The notes beneath the pieces were generated by a model. The model searched no databases. It had not been told where the DNA came from and saw only the letters and a program-made list of their open reading frames with translations. Positions 48,113 to 55,974 of a stretch of DNA of 64,000 bases are shown piece by piece (position 1 is the stretch's first letter; each line of letters starts with the position of its first letter). This stretch comes from Pseudomonas spelaei (lineage in GTDB: Bacteria; Pseudomonadota; Gammaproteobacteria; Pseudomonadales; Pseudomonadaceae), in assembly GCF_009724245.1 (NCBI RefSeq), contig NZ_WNNK01000008.1, positions 1 through 64,000 of the forward strand. The letters are read 5' to 3'. The position numbers were made by a program, and so were the translations under genes.

Positions 48113-48139
48113 GCGTTCCCGCGCAACGCGCGGGAACGC
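48113..48139 (+). other. Perfect hairpin between gcl and hyi
   Basis: GCGTTCCCGCGC and GCGCGGGAACGC form a 12-base perfect stem with an AAC loop, 22 bases after the gcl stop and 22 bases before the hyi start. It could protect gcl mRNA or reduce downstream expression. It resembles short CGTTCCC...GGGAACG repeats of Pseudomonas (from memory). Confidence 0.65.
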
Positions 48140-48161
48140 TGGCGCTTTTGAGGAGACTCCC

Positions 48162-48944
48162 ATGCCGCGTTTTGCTGCCAACCTGTCCATGCTGTTCACT
48201 GAACAGGACTTCCTTGCCCGTTTCAAAGCTGCCGCCGACGCCGGCTTCACTGGTGTGGAATACCTGTTTCCCTACGAATTCAGCTCTGCCGAGATCAAGG
48301 CACAACTCGATGCCAACGGCCTGACTCAAGTACTGTTCAACCTGCCGGCCAGTGACTGGGCCAAGGGTGAACGCGGCCTGGCCTGCCACCCGGATCGGGT
48401 CGAGGAATTCCGTGCCGGTGTGAACCTGGCCATCGCCTACGCCCAAGTGCTGGGCAATACCCAGATCAACTGCCTGGCGGGTATCCGTCCACCAGGCGTG
48501 GACGAGGCCACCCTGGAAAAAACCTTCGTCGCCAACCTCAAATACGCCGCCGACAAGCTGCAAGCGGTGGGCATCAAGCTGGTGATGGAAGCCATCAACA
48601 CCCGCGACATCCCAGGTTTCTACCTCAACAACACGGCGCAAGCCCTGTCGATTCGCGAGCAGGTGGGCAGCGCCAACCTGTTCCTGCAATACGACATCTA
48701 TCACATGCAAATCATGGAAGGCGACCTGGCCCGGACCATGGCGGCGCACCTGGGTGAGATCAACCATATCCAGTTGGCGGACAACCCTGGGCGTAATGAG
48801 CCGGGTACTGGTGAGATCAACTACCGCTTCCTGTTCGAACACTTGGACCGCATTGGTTATCAGGGTTGGGTTGGGTGTGAGTACAAGCCACTGACCACCA
48901 CCGAAGCCGGGTTGGGCTGGATGAAAAGCCACAATGCCATCTAA
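48162..48944 (+). CDS. hyi: Hydroxypyruvate isomerase
   Basis: A 260-residue TIM-barrel (AP endonuclease family 2 fold) enzyme starting MPRFAANLSMLFTEQDFLARF. GFTGVEYLFPYEFSS and the metal-binding EAINTRDIPGFYL, QYDIYHMQIMEGD and HIQLADNPGRNEPGTGEINY match Hyi. It interconverts hydroxypyruvate and tartronate semialdehyde, connecting to Gcl and GlxR. GAGGAG precedes the ATG; the open frame upstream runs into the hairpin and is not used. Confidence 0.95.
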   Translation: MPRFAANLSMLFTEQDFLARFKAAADAGFTGVEYLFPYEFSSAEIKAQLDANGLTQVLFNLPASDWAKGERGLACHPDRVEEFRAGVNLAIAYAQVLGNTQINCLAGIRPPGVDEATLEKTFVANLKYAADKLQAVGIKLVMEAINTRDIPGFYLNNTAQALSIREQVGSANLFLQYDIYHMQIMEGDLARTMAAHLGEINHIQLADNPGRNEPGTGEINYRFLFEHLDRIGYQGWVGCEYKPLTTTEAGLGWMKSHNAI

Positions 48945-48965
48945 TTGAACAAACACAGGAACCAA

Positions 48966-49055
48966 TGTGGGAGCGGGCTTGCTCGCGAAAGCCGTGCATC
49001 AGTCGACATCAATTCTGAATGTCAGACCGCATTCGCGAGCAAGCCCGCTCCCACA
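48966..49055. repeat. REP doublet inside the glyoxylate operon (hyi-glxR)
   Basis: Inverted copies at 48966-48989 and 49032-49055 with the core GAGCGGGCTTGCTCGCGA and a 42-base spacer. It separates hyi from glxR on the same strand, an intra-operon position. Confidence 0.94.
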
Positions 49056-49100
49056 TTTGGATCTCCTGTGTTCAGCAGGCCGTGCCAGGTCTGCACACCT

Positions 49101-49108
49101 AAAAACAA
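49101..49108 (+). promoter_or_regulatory. Candidate Hfq/Crc A-rich site before glxR
   Basis: AAAAACAA fits AANAANAA and directly precedes the GAGG ribosome site of glxR. Confidence 0.45.
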
Positions 49109-49120
49109 GAGGATTTCTTC

Positions 49121-50011
49121 ATGGCTAAAATCGGATTTATCGGCACCGGCATCATGGGTGAACCCATGGCAGCGAACCTGCAAAAGGCAGGTCATCAACT
49201 GTTCCTGTCCGAGCACTACGGCAAAGCGTCAGAAGCACTGGTCGCTGCCGGCGCAGTAGCCCTGGCCAACCCGCAGCAGGTGGCCCAGGAAGCCGAATTC
49301 ATCATCGTCATGGTGCCTGACACCCCGCAGGTCGACGATGTGTTGTTCCGCGCCGATGGCATTGCAGCCGGCCTGTCGCCAAACAAAGTAGTGATCGACA
49401 TGAGCTCGATCTCGCCTACCGCCACCAAGGCCTTTGCGGCCAAAATCAACGCAACCGGCGCGCAGTATCTTGACGCCCCGGTGTCCGGTGGCGAAGTCGG
49501 CGCCAAGGCCGGGACCTTGAGCATCATGGTCGGCGGCGAGCCACAGACCTTTGAACGTGCCCTGCCGCTGTTCCAGAGCATGGGCAAGAACATCACGCTG
49601 GTGGGTGGCAACGGCGACGGCCAGACCGCCAAAGTGGCCAACCAGATCATCGTTGCGCTGAACATCCAGGCGGTGGCCGAAGCGCTGCTGTTCGCCTCGA
49701 AAAACGGCGCGGACCCGGCCAAGGTACGTGAGGCGCTGATGGGCGGCTTCGCCTCATCGAAAATCCTGGAAGTGCATGGCGAGCGGATGATCAAGGGCAC
49801 CTTTGACCCGGGTTTCCGCATCAACCTGCACCAGAAGGATCTGAACCTGGCCCTGGCCGGTGCGAAGGAGCTGGGGATCAACCTGCCGAACACCGCCGGC
49901 ACCCAGCAAGTGTTCAGCACCTGCGTAGGCCTGGGCGGCGGTAACTGGGACCACTCGGCGCTGATCAAGGGCCTGGAACATATGGCGAATTTTTCGATTC
50001 GCGATAAGTAA
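49121..50011 (+). CDS. glxR: Tartronate semialdehyde reductase
   Basis: A 296-residue beta-hydroxyacid dehydrogenase. IGFIGTGIMGEPMAANLQKAGH is the NAD(P)-binding and substrate start, DAPVSGGEVGAKAGTLSIMVGG is the substrate motif, GDGQTAKVANQIIVALN holds the catalytic Lys, and KDLNLALAGAKELG is the distal cofactor motif. It reduces tartronate semialdehyde to D-glycerate. It is the third enzyme gene of the glyoxylate operon, flanked by REP doublets on both sides. Confidence 0.96.
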   Translation: MAKIGFIGTGIMGEPMAANLQKAGHQLFLSEHYGKASEALVAAGAVALANPQQVAQEAEFIIVMVPDTPQVDDVLFRADGIAAGLSPNKVVIDMSSISPTATKAFAAKINATGAQYLDAPVSGGEVGAKAGTLSIMVGGEPQTFERALPLFQSMGKNITLVGGNGDGQTAKVANQIIVALNIQAVAEALLFASKNGADPAKVREALMGGFASSKILEVHGERMIKGTFDPGFRINLHQKDLNLALAGAKELGINLPNTAGTQQVFSTCVGLGGGNWDHSALIKGLEHMANFSIRDK

Positions 50012-50042
50012 TCCGCGGCTCCTGACTTGAAATGCAGTCAAG

Positions 50043-50131
50043 TGTGGGAGCTGGCTTGCCTGCGATAGCGGTCTTCCAGATGCACCTTCATTGCCTGACA
50101 CACCGCTATCGCAGGCAAGCCAGCTCCCACA
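50043..50131. repeat. REP doublet inside the glyoxylate operon (glxR-ttuD)
   Basis: Inverted copies at 50043-50066 and 50108-50131 with the core GAGCTGGCTTGCCTGCG and a 41-base spacer. It is the second doublet within the same operon but of a different core type from the first. Confidence 0.95.
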
Positions 50132-50160
50132 TTTTTGATCGCGTTCCACGCCTGAAACCT

Positions 50161-50168
50161 AATAACAA
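50161..50168 (+). promoter_or_regulatory. Candidate Hfq/Crc A-rich site before ttuD
   Basis: AATAACAA fits AANAANAA, 21 bases before the ttuD ATG and shortly upstream of its GGGAG. Confidence 0.4.
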
Positions 50169-50189
50169 GAATTCCCCGGGAGCCCGCTC

Positions 50190-51485
50190 ATGTCGGTCGA
50201 TCCGCAACACCTGCTTCGCGAGCTGTTTGCCACAGCCATCGACGCCGCCCACCCCCGGCAAGTCCTCGAACCTTATCTGCCCGCCGACCGTACCGGTCGT
50301 GTGATCGTCATCGGTGCCGGCAAAGCCGCAGCAGCCATGGCGCAAGTGGTGGAAAACGCCTGGCAAGGCGAAGTCTCAGGCCTGGTGGTCACCCGCTACG
50401 GCCACGGCGCACCCTGCAAGAAAATCGAAGTGGTCGAAGCCGCGCATCCGGTACCGGATGCTGCCGGCCTGGCCGTCGCCAAGCGTGTACTGGAGCTGAT
50501 CAGCCACCTTGAGGAAGACGACCGGGTGATCTTCCTGCTCTCCGGCGGTGGCTCTGCACTGCTCGCCCTTCCGGCACAAGGCATCACCCTGGCCGACAAG
50601 CAAGCCATCAACAAAGCCCTGCTCAAATCCGGCGCCACCATCGGCGAGATGAATTGCGTGCGCAAGCACCTCTCGGCAATCAAAGGGGGTCGACTGGCCA
50701 AGGCCTGCTGGCCGGCAACGGTCTACACCTACGCGATTTCCGACGTGCCGGGCGACCAGGCCACGGTCATCGCTTCCGGTCCCACCGTCGGCGACCCGAG
50801 CACTTCGCAACAAGCCCTGGCGATTCTCAAGCGCTACCAGATCGAAATCCCCGCGTCCGTGCGCACTTGGTTGCAGAGCCCGGAATCGGAAACCGTCAAA
50901 CCCGGCGACCCGTGCCTGGCGCGCAGTCACTTCCAATTGATCGCCCGCCCGCAACAGTCTCTGGAGGCGGTGGCGGTCAAAGTCCGCCAGGCCGGGTTCA
51001 GCCCGTTGATCCTCGGCGACCTGGAAGGTGAAGCCCGGGATGTGGCCAAGGTTCATGCCGGTATTGCCCGGCAAATCATCCTGCACGGCCAGCCTCTGGC
51101 GGCACCTTGCGTGATTCTGTCCGGCGGCGAAACCACGGTCACCGTGCGCGGCAACGGCCGTGGCGGGCGTAACGCCGAATTCCTGCTGAGCCTGACCGAC
51201 AGCCTCAAGGGCCTGCCCGGCGTCTACGCCCTGGCCGGTGATACCGACGGCATCGACGGCTCCGAAGACAACGCCGGAGCAATCATGACCCCAACCAGCT
51301 ACGCCCGTGCCGAAGCCCTTGGCCTGTCGGCCAGCGACGAGCTGGACAACAACAATGGCTACGGCTACTTCGCCGCACTCGACGGGTTGATCATCACCGA
51401 GCCGACCCGTACCAACGTCAACGACTTCCGCGCCATTCTGATCCTCGAGAGCCCTGAAAGAGAGTCCCCTGAACATGACGCCTGA
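50190..51485 (+). CDS. ttuD: Glycerate 2-kinase / MOFRL family (TtuD)
   Basis: A 431-residue protein of the glycerate kinase type 2 (GckA/TtuD) family. IVIGAGKAAAAMAQ, FLLSGGGSALLALPAQG and the C-terminal MOFRL motif ALAGDTDGIDGSEDNAGA are all present. Older annotations call it hydroxypyruvate reductase, but the family phosphorylates D-glycerate to 2-phosphoglycerate, which fits this operon. It overlaps pykF by 11 bases, so the two are coupled. Confidence 0.93.
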   Translation: MSVDPQHLLRELFATAIDAAHPRQVLEPYLPADRTGRVIVIGAGKAAAAMAQVVENAWQGEVSGLVVTRYGHGAPCKKIEVVEAAHPVPDAAGLAVAKRVLELISHLEEDDRVIFLLSGGGSALLALPAQGITLADKQAINKALLKSGATIGEMNCVRKHLSAIKGGRLAKACWPATVYTYAISDVPGDQATVIASGPTVGDPSTSQQALAILKRYQIEIPASVRTWLQSPESETVKPGDPCLARSHFQLIARPQQSLEAVAVKVRQAGFSPLILGDLEGEARDVAKVHAGIARQIILHGQPLAAPCVILSGGETTVTVRGNGRGGRNAEFLLSLTDSLKGLPGVYALAGDTDGIDGSEDNAGAIMTPTSYARAEALGLSASDELDNNNGYGYFAALDGLIITEPTRTNVNDFRAILILESPERESPEHDA

Positions 51486-52890
51486 CAAGAAAGTCAAAAT
51501 CCTCGCCACCCTGGGCCCGGCCACCGACAGCCTTGAAGACATTCGCGACCTGGTAAAAGCCGGGGTGAACATCTTTCGCCTCAACTTCAGCCATGGCGAA
51601 CACGCCGACCATGCCCAGCGCTTTCAATGGATTCGCGAGGTGGAGAAACAGCTCAACTACCCCCTCGGCATCTTGATGGACCTGCAAGGGCCAAAGCTGC
51701 GGGTCGGGCGTTTTGCCGCCGGCAAGGTGCAACTGATTCGTGGCCAGGCCCTGCGCCTGGATCTGGACGAAACACCCGGCGACCAGCGCCGGGTCAACCT
51801 GCCCCACCCGGAAATCATCGCTGCCCTCGAACCCGGCATGGACCTGCTGCTGGACGACGGCAAGTTGCGCCTGCGGGTGATCACCAAATATGCCGACGCC
51901 ATCGACACTACGGTGCTCAACGGCGGCGAGCTGTCGGACCGCAAAGGGGTGAACGTGCCCCAGGCCTTGCTGGAATTAAGCCCGCTGACCGCCAAGGACC
52001 GTCGCGACCTGAGCTTCGGCCTGGAGCTGGGCGTGGACTGGGTGGCGCTGTCATTTGTGCAGCGTCCGGAAGATATTCGTGAGGCCCGTGGATTGATCGG
52101 CGACAAGGCCTTCTTGATGGCGAAGATCGAGAAGCCCTCGGCGGTTCAACACCTGCAACAAATCGCCGAACTGAGCGACGCGATCATGGTCGCCAGAGGG
52201 GATCTCGGCGTGGAGGTTCCGGCCGAAAGCGTGCCGCAGATCCAGAAAGACATCATCAGCACCTGCCGCCAGTTGGGCAAACCGGTGGTGGTGGCGACTC
52301 AGATGCTCGAGTCCATGCGTTTCTCGCCAGCCCCGACCCGTGCCGAAGTCACCGACGTGGCCAACGCCGTGGCCGAAGGCGCCGACACGGTGATGCTGTC
52401 GGCGGAAACTGCTTCCGGGGATTACCCGTTGGAAGCAGTGGAAATGATGAGCAAGATCATCCGCCAGGTCGAGGGTGGCCCGGACTACCAGACCCAACTC
52501 GATGTCAGCCGACCCAAGGCCGAGGCCACGGTGTCCGACGCCATCAGCTGTGCGATCCGTCGTATCAGCAGCATTCTGCCGGTGGCGGTGCTGGTGAACT
52601 ACAGCGAGTCCGGCGCCTCCAGCCTGCGAGCGGCACGGGAACGACCGTCGGTGCCAATCCTCAACCTGACACCGAACCTGTCGACGGCGCGTCGCTTGAG
52701 CGTGGCGTGGGGTGTGCATTCGGTGGTCAATGATCGGCTGCGGCAGGTGGACGAGGTGTGTTCCACCGCGCTGGAGATTGCCCAGGCCCAAGGTATGGCG
52801 AAGCGTGGGGATACGTTGGTGATTACAGCGGGTGTGCCGTTTGGGCAGCCGGGGTCGACCAATTCGTTGCGCATAGAGACATTGATTTAG
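51475..52890 (+). CDS. pykF: Pyruvate kinase
   Basis: A 471-residue enzyme. KVKILATLGPATDS and FRLNFSHGEHADH are the N-terminal substrate site, LMAKIEKPSAVQHL carries the catalytic Lys, DAIMVARGDLGVEVP the metal ligands, and MLSAETASGDYPLEAVE closes the barrel; a C-terminal allosteric domain follows. It turns phosphoenolpyruvate into pyruvate, the last step after glycerate kinase and enolase. The gene-specific subtype (PykF rather than PykA) is inferred from operon context. Confidence 0.94.
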   Translation: MTPDKKVKILATLGPATDSLEDIRDLVKAGVNIFRLNFSHGEHADHAQRFQWIREVEKQLNYPLGILMDLQGPKLRVGRFAAGKVQLIRGQALRLDLDETPGDQRRVNLPHPEIIAALEPGMDLLLDDGKLRLRVITKYADAIDTTVLNGGELSDRKGVNVPQALLELSPLTAKDRRDLSFGLELGVDWVALSFVQRPEDIREARGLIGDKAFLMAKIEKPSAVQHLQQIAELSDAIMVARGDLGVEVPAESVPQIQKDIISTCRQLGKPVVVATQMLESMRFSPAPTRAEVTDVANAVAEGADTVMLSAETASGDYPLEAVEMMSKIIRQVEGGPDYQTQLDVSRPKAEATVSDAISCAIRRISSILPVAVLVNYSESGASSLRAARERPSVPILNLTPNLSTARRLSVAWGVHSVVNDRLRQVDEVCSTALEIAQAQGMAKRGDTLVITAGVPFGQPGSTNSLRIETLI

Positions 52891-52906
52891 CGCCTGTTCA
52901 GGCCTC

Positions 52907-52979
52907 ATCGCAGGCAAGCCAGCTCCCACATTTGACTGGGTTCACACATCAAAATGTGGGAGCCGGGCTTGCCCGCGAT
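52907..52979. repeat. Mixed REP doublet after pykF
   Basis: The left copy (52907-52930) is the CTGCGAT type and the right copy (52955-52979) is the GAGCCGGGCTTGCCCGCG type, inverted, with a 24-base spacer. It lies between pykF and the urea transporter gene. Confidence 0.92.
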
Positions 52980-53011
52980 TGGGGACAACTCGGTCTCACA
53001 GACTCACCATC

Positions 53012-53887
53012 ATGCCCAACCAATCCTGCCCCGACTGGGCCGAAGCTTTGCTCAACGGCTTCAGCCAAATCTTCCTCCAGCGTCACCCACTGTGCGGCCT
53101 GCTCTGCCTGTTGGCCATCCTGACAGGCGCCCCGGGCTTGCTCGGCGGCGCACTGCTGGGCGGGGTTGCCGGCCTGCTCACGGCCCAGCGCCGGGGTTAT
53201 CCCAAGGCTGAGCGCCAGGCCGGGCTCTACAGCTACAACGGTGTGCTGCTGGGTTTGCTGATCAGCCAGCATTTCGCCTGGTCCGCCCTGTTGCCACCGT
53301 TGATTCTCGCCAGCGGCGGCCTCAGTGCGATCCTCATCCGCCAATGGCTCAAACGCGCCACCCGTCCCGATGACCTGCCCGCCTATACCTTGCCCTTTGT
53401 CGTATTGGTCTGGTTGCTGCTCGGCGCTCCTGCGGCAACGGCTTTGGCAGCGATTGAACCTGGCACCTGGGCATTGCTCAGTGCGCCATTCACCGGACTG
53501 GCGCAAGTCATCCTGCTCGACCATCCATTGGCCGGGCTGTTGATCGCCCTCGGCCTGTTCCTCGCCAACCGCCGCGCCGCGTTGTGGGCACTGCTCGGTG
53601 CCAGCCTCGGCGTACTGATCGCCCTGCTATCGGGCGAACCCGCCAGCGCCTTGCTCGGCCTGAACAGCTATAACCCGGCGCTGGCGGCCCTGGCCCTCTG
53701 TCAGTACCGCCGCCGACCCTGGTTGCCGCTGATCGGCATCGTGCTGTCGATCCTCATCACCCCTGGTTTTGCCGCCCTGAATCTGCCCGCGCTGACCGCA
53801 CCGTTTATTCTTGCCTGCTGGCTCGTCCACACCGGCCGCAGGCTGATGCAACGGACCAGCGTGGACAGCCCGTTCGAATCCCCCTAG
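53012..53887 (+). CDS. Urea transporter (UT family)
   Basis: A 291-residue inner-membrane protein with about ten helices in two related halves. The paired signature loops of urea channels are visible: AGLYSYNGVLLGLLIS in the first half and LGLNSYNPALAALALC in the second. It would allow facilitated urea passage. It follows the glyoxylate operon on the same strand; urea and glyoxylate are joint products of ureidoglycolate breakdown. The start MPNQSCPDWAEAL is chosen; the ribosome site is weak. Confidence 0.88.
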   Translation: MPNQSCPDWAEALLNGFSQIFLQRHPLCGLLCLLAILTGAPGLLGGALLGGVAGLLTAQRRGYPKAERQAGLYSYNGVLLGLLISQHFAWSALLPPLILASGGLSAILIRQWLKRATRPDDLPAYTLPFVVLVWLLLGAPAATALAAIEPGTWALLSAPFTGLAQVILLDHPLAGLLIALGLFLANRRAALWALLGASLGVLIALLSGEPASALLGLNSYNPALAALALCQYRRRPWLPLIGIVLSILITPGFAALNLPALTAPFILACWLVHTGRRLMQRTSVDSPFESP

Positions 53888-53918
53888 GCTTCCCGGATCT
53901 TCGGTTCAGGCGATTTTC

Positions 53919-54743
53919 ATGGACAGCAACAAACATTGGCGTGAACGGCTCTACGTGATGGTGTTCCAAAGCGACACCCCGGCCGGCCGCCGTTTCGACA
54001 GCACCCTGCTGCTGATCATCCTCGCAAGCCTGGTGATCGTGATCCTCGACAGCATCCAGTCGGTCCACGATAACTACGCCGACGTGCTGGCCTACATCGA
54101 GTGGGGCTTCACCGTCATCTTCGCCATCGAGTACGGGCTGCGGCTGTATTGCTCGCCCAAGCCGTTGCGCTATGCCTTCAGCTTTTATGGCCTGGTGGAC
54201 CTGCTGGCCATCGTCCCCGGGATCCTTGCGCTGTATTACAGCGATGCCCAGTACCTGCTGATCATCCGTATCATCCGGATGCTGCGGATTTTCCGCGTGC
54301 TCAAGCTCGGCCCGTACCTCAAACAGGCCAACTACCTGATGTCGGCGCTGCGGGGCAGCAAGCAGAAAATCGTGGTGTTCCTGCTCAGCGTCTGCACCCT
54401 GGTGACGGTGTTCGGCACGTTGATGTACGTGATCGAAGGCCCGGAACATGGCTTTACCAGCATCCCCAAGGGCATCTATTGGGCAATCGTGACCCTGACC
54501 ACCGTGGGTTTTGGCGACATCGTGCCCGTCACCCCACTAGGCCAGGTGATTTCGTCGCTGGTGATGATCACCGGTTACTCGATCATCGCCGTGCCTACCG
54601 GGATCTTCACCGCCGAACTGGCCAACGCCATGCGCGGCGAACTGCTGCAACATGACTGCCCGGTGTGCAAGAAAGACACCCATGAACCGAATGCAGCATT
54701 TTGTTCGCGCTGCGGCAACGGGCTTTTCAAGAAAATGGAATAA
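53919..54743 (+). CDS. Voltage-gated-type potassium channel with zinc-ribbon tail
   Basis: A 274-residue six-helix cation channel. The S4-like voltage sensor is IIRIIRMLRIFRVLKLGPYL, and the selectivity filter TTVGFGD lies at residues 194-200 before the last helix. A C-terminal four-cysteine motif (Cys247, Cys250, Cys262, Cys265 in CPVC...CSRC) looks like a zinc ribbon, which could assemble tetramers or sense metal or redox state. It is 31 bases after the urea transporter on the same strand. Confidence 0.92.
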   Translation: MDSNKHWRERLYVMVFQSDTPAGRRFDSTLLLIILASLVIVILDSIQSVHDNYADVLAYIEWGFTVIFAIEYGLRLYCSPKPLRYAFSFYGLVDLLAIVPGILALYYSDAQYLLIIRIIRMLRIFRVLKLGPYLKQANYLMSALRGSKQKIVVFLLSVCTLVTVFGTLMYVIEGPEHGFTSIPKGIYWAIVTLTTVGFGDIVPVTPLGQVISSLVMITGYSIIAVPTGIFTAELANAMRGELLQHDCPVCKKDTHEPNAAFCSRCGNGLFKKME

Positions 54744-54785
54744 GCAAAGTTCTTTTTAATCTTTAAACGACTAAACGGGTACAGC

Positions 54786-54791
54786 TATAGT
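54786..54791 (+). promoter_or_regulatory. Possible -10 of the sbp promoter
   Basis: TATAGT lies 45 bases before the sbp start. The best -35 at 17-18 bases (TTTAAA or TTAAAC) is poor, as expected for a promoter needing an activator such as CysB. Confidence 0.35.
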
Positions 54792-54818
54792 CGGTGGCAT
54801 ATTGCCCTCACGTAACCC

Positions 54819-54826
54819 AACAACAA
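54819..54826 (+). promoter_or_regulatory. A-rich motif before sbp
   Basis: AACAACAA fits AANAANAA and runs into the AAGGAA ribosome site of the sulfate-binding gene. It could be an Hfq/Crc site, or simply A-rich leader sequence. Confidence 0.35.
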
Positions 54827-54836
54827 GGAATGAGCA

Positions 54837-55841
54837 GTGAAAAAACTCCTTAGCGCCTCTCTTCTGACCGCCGGCCTCGCCCTGGCTGGCGCCGTCCAGG
54901 CCGCACCGACCACCCTGCTCAACGTCTCCTACGACGTGATGCGTGACTTCTACAAAGACTACAACGCCGCCTTCCAGAAGCACTGGGCAGCCGAGCACCC
55001 GGACGACAAGCTCACCTTGCAGATGTCCTTTGGCGGCTCCAGTAAACAGGCACGCTCGGTAATCGACGGCCTGCCGGCTGACGTCATTACCATGAACATG
55101 GCCACCGACATCAACGCCCTGGTGGACAACGGCAAACTGGTGCCCGACAACTGGGTCACCCGCCTGCCGAACAACAGTGCGCCGTTCACCTCGGCCACCG
55201 TATTCATCGTGCGCAAGGGCAACCCCAAGGCGCTCAAAGACTGGCCGGACCTGCTCAAGGATGGCGTGCAAGTCATCGTGCCTAACCCGAAGACGTCCGG
55301 TAACGGCCGCTACACCTACCTGTCAGCCTGGGGCTACGTGCTGAAGAACGGCGGCGACGAAAACAAGGCCAAGGCCTTTGTCGGCAAGCTGTTCAAACAG
55401 GCTCCCGTGCTGGATACCGGCGGCCGTGCAGCCACCACCACCTTCATGACCAACCAGATCGGCGACGTGCTGGTGACCTTTGAGAACGAAGCGGAAATGA
55501 TTGCCCGTGAATTCGGCCGTGATCAGTTCGAAGTGATCTACCCAAGCGTCTCCGCCGAAGCCGAACCGCCGGTGTCGGTGGTCGATAAGGTGGTCGACAA
55601 GAAAGGCACCCGCGCAGCTGCCGAGGACTACCTGAAATACCTGTGGTCGCCGGAAGGCCAGGAAATTGCTGCCAACAACTACCTGCGTCCACGTGACCCG
55701 GCCGTGCTGGCCAAGTACACCGACCGTTTCCCGAAAGTCGACTTCCTGTCGGTAGAGAAGACCTTTGGTGACTGGCGCACCGTGCAGAAGACCCACTTCA
55801 ATGATGGCGGGGTGTTTGACCAGATCTACACCGGGCAATAA
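54837..55841 (+). CDS. sbp: Sulfate ABC transporter periplasmic binding protein
   Basis: A 334-residue protein with a GTG start after AAGGAA. The signal peptide (LLSASLLTAGLALAGAVQA) ends before APTTLLNVSYDVMRDFYKDYNAAF, the classic sulfate/thiosulfate-binding start. LQMSFGGSSKQARSVIDGLPADVI, IVRKGNPKALKDWPDL, and NPKTSGNGRYTYLSAWGY form the anion site. The gene may equally be called cysP. The permease and ATPase genes (cysTWA) are not next to it. Confidence 0.95.
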   Translation: MKKLLSASLLTAGLALAGAVQAAPTTLLNVSYDVMRDFYKDYNAAFQKHWAAEHPDDKLTLQMSFGGSSKQARSVIDGLPADVITMNMATDINALVDNGKLVPDNWVTRLPNNSAPFTSATVFIVRKGNPKALKDWPDLLKDGVQVIVPNPKTSGNGRYTYLSAWGYVLKNGGDENKAKAFVGKLFKQAPVLDTGGRAATTTFMTNQIGDVLVTFENEAEMIAREFGRDQFEVIYPSVSAEAEPPVSVVDKVVDKKGTRAAAEDYLKYLWSPEGQEIAANNYLRPRDPAVLAKYTDRFPKVDFLSVEKTFGDWRTVQKTHFNDGGVFDQIYTGQ

Positions 55842-55867
55842 AGCCTGAGCTGAAAGAATGTGGTCAG

Positions 55868-55954
55868 TGTGGGAGCTGGCTTGCCTGCGATGGCATCACC
55901 TCGACTTTACTGAAAGACCGAGTTGTTCGCATCGCAGGCAAGCCAGCTCCCACA
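55868..55954. repeat. REP doublet (REPIN), CTGCGAT variant
   Basis: Inverted copies at 55868-55891 and 55931-55954 with the core GAGCTGGCTTGCCTGCG and a 39-base spacer, between convergent sbp and the exported-protein gene. Confidence 0.95.
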
Positions 55955-55974
55955 TTTATTTCTGTGTTCTGCCG

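Noticed and set aside
46288..48126. A 600-codon open frame opposite gcl
   Set aside because: Antisense shadow; no start signal and no family features, while gcl is a full-length enzyme.
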